A stretch of DNA of 64,000 nt from JBFHQE01 sp041592335 (GTDB lineage Bacteria; Pseudomonadota; Gammaproteobacteria; Thiohalobacterales; Thiohalobacteraceae), in NCBI GenBank assembly GCA_041592335.1, contig JBFHQE010000009.1, forward strand, positions 52,254-116,253. The letters are read 5' to 3'. Made by a program: the position numbers and the translations under genes. Of this stretch, positions 1-6,773 are shown in pieces. The notes under the pieces were generated by a model, which saw only the letters and a list, made by a program, of their open reading frames with translations, was not told the DNA's origin and did no database searches. Each line of letters begins with the position of its first letter. The stretch's first letter is position 1.

Positions 1-246
1 CTTGCGTTCATCCTTGTGACAGTTGAAGCAGGCCTCCTGAATCACTTCCTTGCCACCCAGCGGGTCGGTATGACAGACCGTGCAGGAATCCGCAAACTGG
101 TGATGCCCGGCGCTCAGGGGACCCGGCATGAACAATTGTGGATCACTATCCTGCAGCAACATGTAACTGAACCATCCGAGCAACCCCAGGGTTAAGCCAA
201 TCCATAACAACCACAGCCAGGCTTTCGTCGACAACAATGTTTTCAT
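1..246 (-). CDS. Membrane-anchored multiheme cytochrome c (partial, C-terminus outside window)
   Basis: The first 82 codons of a gene that runs off the left edge. The protein starts MKTLLSTKAW, followed by one hydrophobic segment (about residues 9-31) that would anchor it in the inner membrane. The exported part then carries two CxxCH haem c motifs, CTVCH (55-59) and CFNCH (73-77), 13 residues apart, a spacing typical of small tetrahaem or c3-like cytochromes. It starts 7 bases after the stop of the flavoprotein/cytochrome b gene on the same strand, so the two are very likely co-transcribed and may exchange electrons. The family cannot be settled without the missing end. Confidence 0.8.
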   Translation of the reverse strand, partial: MKTLLSTKAWLWLLWIGLTLGLLGWFSYMLLQDSDPQLFMPGPLSAGHHQFADSCTVCHTDPLGGKEVIQEACFNCHKDERK

Positions 247-253
247 GCGCCTC

Positions 254-2242
254 TCAATACCAGTACGTCTTCAACACATGAAACCCCACTAAAGCCGGCA
301 CTGGCCAGAGCAGTAATATATGCCCCCAGATCGACAGGCTGAGCACGCGCTTGCCGATAACACGCGGCAAGGCATGCTGCCGACCAATCGCCCAGCTAGC
401 CACGGCGCCAAACAGAATCAGGCTGACAAACGACAGCATCAGCAACTGGTTGAGGTTATCGCCGACACGAAGGCCCGTATGGGCCAGCAGCATCACCACC
501 GTCAGCAAGCCCACGCCGACATGAATGACGCGCCAGACCGGAAAACCACCCAGCGTGAACTTGCTGATGCGCTTACGCAGACTGATCAGACTGATCAATA
601 CGCCAAGCCCCAGCACACTGAAACCGGTGATCTGCTTGAGTAACCCGTTGCGCCAGAGCTGGTCCCATTGAATGCTGTCAGCCACCGAACTGTTGTAGGG
701 AATGTTGGGCAGCAACAGAAAGGCCAACGCAATCAGCACACTGATGACCGCGGTAATAGACAGGGTGTTTGCGCCCCTTTCCGGATCGAGCTGGTTATTC
801 CCGACCAGATCCGCGAGTAAAGGCTTGCAGGAACCGCATACGGTCGAGGCGCCGGTACATTCCGCCAGCGACTCGATCGTGGTACAACCGCGCGCCATGG
901 CGTCGGTCAGCGTACCGCGATTGATGGATTTACAGTTGCAGACGCGTGCATGCGCAGGCCAGGTCGCGACATCGGCTGCATCATCTTCACTCCACAGGCG
1001 ACCATCCTTACGAAACTGCCATAACTGCCAGGGCCAGATACGTCGCTTTGATTCGACCGCTTCCTGTATGCGCTGGCTTTCAAGCCATTCCCCAACACCC
1101 ATCGCCCCGACCAGGCGGTTAAAGCGATAAACCAGCTTGCGATACTGCCCACTGGTTTCATCACGCCAGGCTGCCGTGTTGATGTTGGCGGTACTCTGCC
1201 CTTCATCGGATTCACCCACGCTGAACACCGATTCGCCGACCACTTTCAGGCGCGCCGCGGCGACAGATCCCCGGTAAACCGCCATCTCGCCCGACAGGCA
1301 GCTGGCCAGCACATCGGCCTGCTCAAATCCAGGCGCGACCATGCCATAGACCTTGCCGTTGTGTTCCACGCACTCGCCCGCCGCAAAAATATGCGCATCG
1401 GATGTCTGCAATCGGTCATCAACCTTGATGCCTCGACCAATAGCCAGACCGCAGTCACGCGCAAGATCGATATAAGGCCGAATCCCGGTTGCCAGTACCA
1501 TGGTGTCGCACAAAACCGCGCGCCCATCGCGCAGCAACACGCCTTTTATCCGCTCCTTGCCGAGAATGGTTTTGACACTGTTATCGGTGATTACCCTTAC
1601 GCCCAACTCTCGTACGGACCGTTCCAGTATGGCGGAACCGGCTTCATCCAGTTGCGAGGCCATCAACCGGTTCGCGTGTTCCACCACCGTGACATCGGTA
1701 CCGGCACGCTGCAGACCGCGAGCAGCTTCCAGACCCAGCAGACCGCCACCAACCACAATCGTCTGGCGACTGCGTGTGGTACGCGCTATCAACCGCTCGG
1801 CGTCGCTCATATCACGAAAAGAGTAAATGCCCGGCAGGTCTATATTGGGAATACTCGGTATGTGAGGACGAGACCCCACCGCGAGAATCAGTTTATCGTA
1901 GGGTTGACGACGACCGGTTTCATCCAGTACGCAGCGCTTGTCGCGATCGATCTCGACCACGGCACAGTTGTGATGCTGTAATACCCGTCCTTCACTCGAG
2001 ATCACCAACGGGTTCTGCAACGACTGCCAGCTTTCGTCGCCACTTAGCAGCGCCGACAGGCGCACCCGATCGTATGGCTCCCAGGGTTCATCGCCGTATA
2101 TCACAATGGGTGCAGCGGGATTACGCGACAACAGCGACTGGGCACAGCGAATCCCGACCGGACCGGTGCCTACGATCACGATCGGCGCCTGGTCTGATTC
2201 GGTGGCGCCGGTGGCAATCGGATTTTCAATCACTGCGGACAT
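254..2242 (-). CDS. FAD/NAD oxidoreductase fused to BFD [2Fe-2S] and a four-His membrane cytochrome b domain
   Basis: 662 residues in three parts. Residues about 20-400 are a NirB/NasC-like pyridine-nucleotide disulphide oxidoreductase: FAD loop GTGPVG (25-30), second dinucleotide loop GGGLLGLE (165-172) and a GD-type motif AAGEC near 287. A BFD-type [2Fe-2S] domain follows with Cys435, Cys437, Cys469 and Cys472. The last 165 residues hold about five membrane helices with His574, His588, His640 and His655, two pairs 14-15 residues apart as in dihaem cytochromes b. The sirohaem nitrite reductase domain of NirB is absent. The ATG at 2242 has GGAG five bases upstream; an in-frame TTG slightly upstream lies in the terminator T-run. 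Linkage to a NasT-like regulator suggests electron delivery in nitrate/nitrite metabolism, but the partner reductase is not visible, so this is inference. Confidence 0.82.
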   Translation of the reverse strand: MSAVIENPIATGATESDQAPIVIVGTGPVGIRCAQSLLSRNPAAPIVIYGDEPWEPYDRVRLSALLSGDESWQSLQNPLVISSEGRVLQHHNCAVVEIDRDKRCVLDETGRRQPYDKLILAVGSRPHIPSIPNIDLPGIYSFRDMSDAERLIARTTRSRQTIVVGGGLLGLEAARGLQRAGTDVTVVEHANRLMASQLDEAGSAILERSVRELGVRVITDNSVKTILGKERIKGVLLRDGRAVLCDTMVLATGIRPYIDLARDCGLAIGRGIKVDDRLQTSDAHIFAAGECVEHNGKVYGMVAPGFEQADVLASCLSGEMAVYRGSVAAARLKVVGESVFSVGESDEGQSTANINTAAWRDETSGQYRKLVYRFNRLVGAMGVGEWLESQRIQEAVESKRRIWPWQLWQFRKDGRLWSEDDAADVATWPAHARVCNCKSINRGTLTDAMARGCTTIESLAECTGASTVCGSCKPLLADLVGNNQLDPERGANTLSITAVISVLIALAFLLLPNIPYNSSVADSIQWDQLWRNGLLKQITGFSVLGLGVLISLISLRKRISKFTLGGFPVWRVIHVGVGLLTVVMLLAHTGLRVGDNLNQLLMLSFVSLILFGAVASWAIGRQHALPRVIGKRVLSLSIWGHILLLWPVPALVGFHVLKTYWY

Positions 2243-2252
2243 GCCTTCTCCC

Positions 2253-2304
2253 AAAAAAAAACGTCCATAAACTACCCACCCATCGAGTGAGAGTTTATGG
2301 ACGT
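2253..2304 (-). terminator. Leader intrinsic terminator (attenuator) before the flavoprotein gene
   Basis: Read on the minus strand, a perfect 13-bp stem (arms 2292-2304 and 2261-2273) is followed by a run of nine T (2261-2253), and the GGGAG ribosome site and ATG come straight after. The inner part can extend the stem through CTCAC/GTGGG. A terminator in a leader, directly before a start codon and after an ANTAR regulator gene, is the arrangement used by NasT/NasR-type antitermination. Confidence 0.75.
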
Positions 2305-2323
2305 CGTTGTCCTGTATAACCGA

Positions 2324-2361
2324 CCGCCGTTGGCCGGTTGCATCACGGCCAACGCTGGCGG
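2324..2361 (-). promoter_or_regulatory. GC-rich leader stem-loop upstream of the attenuator
   Basis: Arms 2346-2361 and 2324-2336 pair over 13 bp with a three-base AGC bulge and a nine-base loop. It lies between the nasT stop and the leader terminator. ANTAR targets usually have two short hairpins with six-base loops (A at 1, G at 4), the second overlapping the terminator. This hairpin sits where the first would be, but its loop does not match that rule as I fold it, so its role is uncertain. It could instead stabilise the nasT 3' end. Confidence 0.45.
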
Positions 2362-2370
2362 TGATGTTGT

Positions 2371-2949
2371 TTAACCGAGCAGCTCAGCTGCCTCGATAAT
2401 ATTCTGGGCGATCTCAACAATACGCTTGTTGGTATTCATCGCCTGTTTACGCAACGCCTCATAGGCTTCGCGCTCGCTGTATCCCCGCTTGTCCATGAGG
2501 ATACCCTTGGCCCGGTCCAGGATCTTGCGTTCGTTTAACGAACTGCGCGTCTGTTCCAGTTCACGCTTCAGCTCCTGGTATTCATGGAACCGCGCGACTG
2601 CCACATCCAGGATGGGCTTCAAACGTTCCGGCGACATGCCATCAACCACGTAGGCACTGACGCCGGCGCGCACCGCATCCCGGATCATGTTGCTGTCGCC
2701 ATCGTCGGCGAACATCACGACCGGTTTGGGATGCGCATCGTGCAGTGAGCGCATTTGCTCCAGCATGTCGCGATCCGGCGATTCCATATCCACGATCACG
2801 ATATCCGGCGCAACAGCCAACACTTCTTCAAACAGGTTGGCGGCACTCGGCACACGGGCAACAACCTCGTAGCCTTCCTTTTCCAGCGCCTCGATCAGAA
2901 GACCTTCTCGCTGTGCACTTTCATCAACAACCATGACGCGCAGTTTCAT
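2371..2949 (-). CDS. nasT: NasT/AmiR-type response regulator with ANTAR RNA-binding domain
   Basis: 192 residues. Receiver-like domain 1-120 with the phosphoacceptor-position Asp54 (VIVDME), but the usual receiver Lys is missing (VVDGMSPER in that place), as in NasT-class atypical receivers. A coiled linker (about 122-140) leads to an ANTAR domain with the family pattern RAKGILMDKRGYSEREAYE. ANTAR proteins bind hairpins in nascent RNA and prevent termination. The start at 2949 (MKLRVMVVDE) was chosen over an in-frame codon at 3069 because the receiver fold begins there. The next gene on the strand is preceded by an intrinsic terminator, so antitermination of it is the natural hypothesis. The nitrate sensor NasS usually paired with NasT is not next to it. 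Confidence 0.8.
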   Translation of the reverse strand: MKLRVMVVDESAQREGLLIEALEKEGYEVVARVPSAANLFEEVLAVAPDIVIVDMESPDRDMLEQMRSLHDAHPKPVVMFADDGDSNMIRDAVRAGVSAYVVDGMSPERLKPILDVAVARFHEYQELKRELEQTRSSLNERKILDRAKGILMDKRGYSEREAYEALRKQAMNTNKRIVEIAQNIIEAAELLG

Positions 2950-3277
2950 ACAGGCAACACTTCGTTGTTTGATGCAGGCCCTTGAGGGAGGCATAGCAGA
3001 GTTTGTGCCATTATTTGAAAATCCTTGATATACAAGTAACTCAGAGTGAATAAGCTGCGCGCCAGGCACGCATGACAGAACCTGAATGCACCATTAGTGC
3101 ATAACGCATCGGCCGGTTCGCCTTAAGCTGGTGCAGAAAATTCTGCGGCATTCTAACCGTTTTCCTCGTCGATGCGAGCGCTGCTGTATTTTTATACGCA
3201 CCGGCATAGTGCTTGCAATTACCCAGAGGGTATAATGCACCGCACCGGCGCAGCACCGGTTTATGACAGGGATAACC
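2950..3277. promoter_or_regulatory. Divergent intergenic region between nasT and glgC
   Basis: 328 bases without a convincing gene. It holds an AT-rich stretch just upstream of nasT, an inverted repeat GCAGAA-AA-TTCTGC (3133-3146), and a TATAAT box at 3231-3236, suitably placed to be the -10 of glgC. The matching -35 is weak: TTGCAA at 3213 is only 12 bases away. No RNA gene or transposon remnant was recognised. Confidence 0.45.
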
Positions 3278-4495
3278 ATGTTAGATCAGACGCTTACTGT
3301 AATTTTGGCCGGTGGAGTCGGCTCCCGGCTTGCACCATTAACGAACGACCGCGCAAAACCCGCCGTGCCCTTCGGTGGCAAATACCGCATCATTGATTTT
3401 GCACTGACCAACTGCCTGCATTCTCATTTGCGTCGCATCCTGGTGCTAACCCAGTACAAATCGCACTCGTTAAACAAACACCTGCGCGATGGCTGGTCGG
3501 TATTCAATCCCGAACTCGGCGAGTATGTCACCACCATTCCGCCACAGATGCGGACCGGTGAACGCTTCTACACCGGTACCGCCGATGCGATATATCAGAA
3601 TCTTTATTTGCTGAAACGCAGTGGCGCCGAACAGGTACTGGTGCTCTCGGGAGATCATATCTATCGCATGGACTATGCCGCGATGCTAAAGGCGCACAAG
3701 AAACGCGAAGCCGATGTCACCATCGCCTGCATGGAGGTTACACCTGAAGAAGCCAAGGGCTTTGGCGTGATGGCAATCGACGAACAGGATCGCATTATCG
3801 AATTCACGGAAAAACCGGCCACGCCCAAAACTTTGCCGAATGACCCGGAACACGCCCTGGCTTCAATGGGCATCTATGTTTTCTCGATGAAACTGCTAAT
3901 GGATGCCCTGGAAGCCGATCATGCCGATACAACATCCGAACATGACTTCGGGAAAAACATACTGCCAAAACTTATCGAGAACCATAAGGTTTACGCCTAT
4001 AGTTTTGGCGGCGAAACCGGAAGAGTTACACCCGATCGTTACTGGCGCGATGTCGGCACCCTGGATTCCTTTTACGATGCCAACATGGATTTACTCAAGC
4101 CCGTTCCCTCGTTGAATCTTTACCAGAAAGACTGGCCCATCAGAACTTACCAGTCACAGTCGGCACCGGCGCGCACCGTGCCTGGCAAATCAGGCAACGA
4201 AGGCATCTTTATCAATTCCATTGTCGCCGGTGGCACCGTCATCGCGGGTGGCAGCGTGCAACACTCCATCCTGTTTCCGAATGTCTATGTGGGTGATGAA
4301 TCCTCGGTGCAGGATTCAATCCTGTTCGACCAGGTTCAGGTTGGCGACGGCGCGCAATTAAAACGCTGCATCATCGATAAGGGAGTAGCAATCCCCGCCA
4401 ATGAAAAGATCGGCTATGACCTCGACAAGGACAGGCAGCGTTTCACCGTATCGGAAGCAGGCGTTGTGGTTGTACCAAAAGGCAGCTTTTCCTAG
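3278..4495 (+). CDS. glgC: Glucose-1-phosphate adenylyltransferase (ADP-glucose pyrophosphorylase)
   Basis: 405 residues, the normal length. It makes ADP-glucose from glucose-1-phosphate and ATP, the committed step of bacterial glycogen synthesis. The nucleotide-binding signature GGVGSRL (12-18) and KPAVPFGGKYRIIDF (27-41) are present, and the C-terminal third has the hexapeptide-like repeats of the left-handed beta-helix. The start at 3278 has AGGG about eight bases upstream; an in-frame ATG at 3263 has no ribosome site. It stands alone, with no other glg gene in the window, and converges with the porin gene 14 bases away. Confidence 0.95.
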   Translation: MLDQTLTVILAGGVGSRLAPLTNDRAKPAVPFGGKYRIIDFALTNCLHSHLRRILVLTQYKSHSLNKHLRDGWSVFNPELGEYVTTIPPQMRTGERFYTGTADAIYQNLYLLKRSGAEQVLVLSGDHIYRMDYAAMLKAHKKREADVTIACMEVTPEEAKGFGVMAIDEQDRIIEFTEKPATPKTLPNDPEHALASMGIYVFSMKLLMDALEADHADTTSEHDFGKNILPKLIENHKVYAYSFGGETGRVTPDRYWRDVGTLDSFYDANMDLLKPVPSLNLYQKDWPIRTYQSQSAPARTVPGKSGNEGIFINSIVAGGTVIAGGSVQHSILFPNVYVGDESSVQDSILFDQVQVGDGAQLKRCIIDKGVAIPANEKIGYDLDKDRQRFTVSEAGVVVVPKGSFS

Positions 4496-4509
4496 CCATA
4501 CCGCCAGCC

Positions 4510-5901
4510 TCAATAAACCCAGGTAAGCTGTAGAGCATAACGTTGACCGATACTGCCGATGACGTCTTCCACGACAGGGTGGTTTTCATTGGGCGCATCG
4601 ATATTTCGGTCAATGAAATTTGCAGTCAGGCGGAGTTTGGGCGAGAAATGATACTGGACGCCTATTGTCTTACCAGTAATGTCGCGCGCGTCCCCGTCCG
4701 TCCAGACGACGCCGTCGGTTCGATACAAGAGTTCATGATGATCCCAGCGAGCCATCACTTCCAGCTTCGGTGTTAGAAAATACCCATAATCGATACTCAA
4801 TGCCCGCGAACGATTGCCATCCTCCGCGGCAAACATCAAGTTACCACCCTTGACCGCTCCCGCGGGACTGACAAAAATCATTCCCTCTGCATACGTCAGG
4901 GCAATATCGAGACGCTGTATGTCGGAAAGCCCAAACAGACGCCCCTGGGCGCGAATACCGACACCGTATCGCTTTCGATCAAACACCTGATGCAATGGAT
5001 CGGATGAAAATACCCGCTCCCCCTGCTGCAACCAGGCATAATATTTTATGCCGTGCTTACGCGGCCCACTGCCGCCGGGCAAATCTTGCTCGGCAGAAAG
5101 ATAATAATATTGCTCAAGCGCATCCTGGGAGCGCTCACGTTCCTGTATGCCGGCGCCTCGACCAAGCATCAGCGCGTAACTGTAGTCCCAGCCCTGTTGT
5201 TTGAAGCTATCAAACACCTGCAGACCCCAGTCGCGAACACCGTTAAAACCCTGACTCTGTGTTACGGGCGTGCCGATGGCGCCGTTAACACCACCGCTGA
5301 CAGATGCACGAAAATTACCGCTTGCATAACGCTCCAGCATTTCACGCGCGGCAAAATCCGTAAATTCGATGTAATCCTGGGTGACAATGCCCTGGTAGGT
5401 TTCTTCCAGCCCAGGCGTCTTGAACAGACCGAATCGCAACCGCGCTCCTGGAATATGGTTGGCCGTGATACTCACATGGTCCAGGGCCACGGCTCGCTCC
5501 TGCTCGCCAAGAAAACTGTAGGTCAGCAGGTTGGGGGCAAACTCGAATAACAAAAAATAGTTCATCTTTTCGGTAACAGGATTCCGCAAATCACCGGTGA
5601 AGTTACCCCTGACTCCTGCACGCGCGCGTCGTACATGCCACTTTTCATCATCCTCGAACCAGGGTGCCACCAATGTCGGGATAGCCCGCTTACCGGCATT
5701 GGGACCAAGCTGGATATCTTGACCAAGATCTTTGGTATAGCCCGGCTGGATAAATATAATGGGCCGATGGGTTACCGAGGATGGCTCCGTTCCCTGCAGC
5801 ATCAACCAGTTCACCGCGTGAGTTTCAGAAAAGGGGAACAGGCCGCACAGGACAAGTAACGTTATTAGAATAGCGTTATTTTTCAAACCATTTCCAGTCA
5901 T
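4510..5901 (-). CDS. Phosphate-selective porin O/P-like outer-membrane protein
   Basis: 463 residues with a signal peptide (about 1-29, cleavage after THA). The mature part has alternating short beta-strands with aromatic girdles and ends in the outer-membrane motif LQLTWVY with a terminal aromatic residue, the BamA recognition type. Recognisable OprP-family features are WHVRRARAGVRG, RLRFGLFKTP, and late strands such as IDYGYFLTPKLEVMARWD. The solute cannot be deduced from sequence. The start at 5901 is the one that gives a clean signal peptide; further upstream in-frame codons would add a hydrophobic extension. Confidence 0.8.
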   Translation of the reverse strand: MTGNGLKNNAILITLLVLCGLFPFSETHAVNWLMLQGTEPSSVTHRPIIFIQPGYTKDLGQDIQLGPNAGKRAIPTLVAPWFEDDEKWHVRRARAGVRGNFTGDLRNPVTEKMNYFLLFEFAPNLLTYSFLGEQERAVALDHVSITANHIPGARLRFGLFKTPGLEETYQGIVTQDYIEFTDFAAREMLERYASGNFRASVSGGVNGAIGTPVTQSQGFNGVRDWGLQVFDSFKQQGWDYSYALMLGRGAGIQERERSQDALEQYYYLSAEQDLPGGSGPRKHGIKYYAWLQQGERVFSSDPLHQVFDRKRYGVGIRAQGRLFGLSDIQRLDIALTYAEGMIFVSPAGAVKGGNLMFAAEDGNRSRALSIDYGYFLTPKLEVMARWDHHELLYRTDGVVWTDGDARDITGKTIGVQYHFSPKLRLTANFIDRNIDAPNENHPVVEDVIGSIGQRYALQLTWVY

Positions 5902-5920
5902 TATCTTATTTACAATGTTA

Positions 5921-5934
5921 ATGATATTTATCAA
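5921..5934. promoter_or_regulatory. Possible FNR-type site between divergent porin and binding-protein genes
   Basis: ATGAT-N4-ATCAA matches the FNR consensus TTGAT-N4-ATCAA at nine of ten positions. It lies in the 113-base gap between the porin start (5901) and the binding-protein start (6015). The same bases contain TGATA-AA-TATCA, so a Fur-like reading is also possible. It is very AT-rich sequence, where chance matches are common. Confidence 0.3.
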
Positions 5935-6014
5935 TAGCACTATAGAACATAAATAAGCTCTCGTAGTATCCTGAAACGCAAGCACAATAATCATATTCCA
6001 GAGCGACAGAGCCC

Positions 6015-6755
6015 ATGGCTGATATTAACAACACATCTTTTTTCCGGCCTATCTGGCTACTTTTACTGCCCTTGTTATTGGCTACCGGTGCACTACATGC
6101 GGAAACCCGGCTTCATATTACTACCGGCTTCACTCCCCCCGTGTCCGACTTTTTCGAGTCAGTCCTAGGTGAACTTGATCAATTGATGCCTAAAGTATCG
6201 ATCACATTCGAGGTGCTTCCAGCGGAACGCTCGCTGATTCTCGCCAATCAGGGCATTAACGATGGCGAATGCTGCCGCATAGCCGATGTTATTCAAGCGG
6301 AATACGGCAAGTTATTACCGGTGGAATCCAGTTTCTTTTCGGCCAGGTTCAATGCATTCGGCAAGATCAAACGCCCAATAAACAGCTTCGAAGATCTGAA
6401 ACCTTATACCGTAGGATCTGTTGAAGGCTGGAAAATCGCCGTTAATAAGGTCAATGAAATAAATGCGAAAGAAACCCATATCGTCACCACTCCCGAACAG
6501 CTTTTTCAGATGATCAAAGAGAATCGACTTGATTATGGCGTGGTTGGTCATCTGAGCGGACTACAGACTATACATTCACTGAATCTATCTTCTGAAATAC
6601 ATGCCATTGAACCGCCACTTATTGAAAAAGAACTTCGCCTATTTCTCCACGAGAAACACCAATACCTCATACCAGCGTTTAACGAAGCAATACAACAGCT
6701 AATCCAGGATGGAACCATCGACCGGCTGTATACGCAGCTTCTCGAATCCCTGTAA
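6015..6755 (+). CDS. Periplasmic substrate-binding protein, family 3 type
   Basis: 246 residues with a signal peptide (1-29, ending ALHA). The mature domain looks like the amino-acid/ABC family 3 binding fold: strand pattern RLHITTGFTPPVSDFF, a hinge region around PYTVGSVEGWKIAV, and the C-terminal IQQLIQDGTIDRLYTQLLE helix typical of the family. No ABC permease or ATPase gene is nearby. Instead the hybrid histidine kinase gene starts 18 bases later, suggesting the protein presents a ligand to that kinase rather than feeding transport. The ligand is unknown; a CC pair near residue 86 may form a disulphide. Confidence 0.75.
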   Translation: MADINNTSFFRPIWLLLLPLLLATGALHAETRLHITTGFTPPVSDFFESVLGELDQLMPKVSITFEVLPAERSLILANQGINDGECCRIADVIQAEYGKLLPVESSFFSARFNAFGKIKRPINSFEDLKPYTVGSVEGWKIAVNKVNEINAKETHIVTTPEQLFQMIKENRLDYGVVGHLSGLQTIHSLNLSSEIHAIEPPLIEKELRLFLHEKHQYLIPAFNEAIQQLIQDGTIDRLYTQLLESL

Positions 6756-6773
6756 TAGAGGGACGGAGGACAA

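Noticed and set aside
2324..2361. Canonical ANTAR first hairpin with a six-base loop (A at 1, G at 4)
   Set aside because: As folded the loop is nine bases and does not show that pattern, so I did not call the hairpin itself an ANTAR target.
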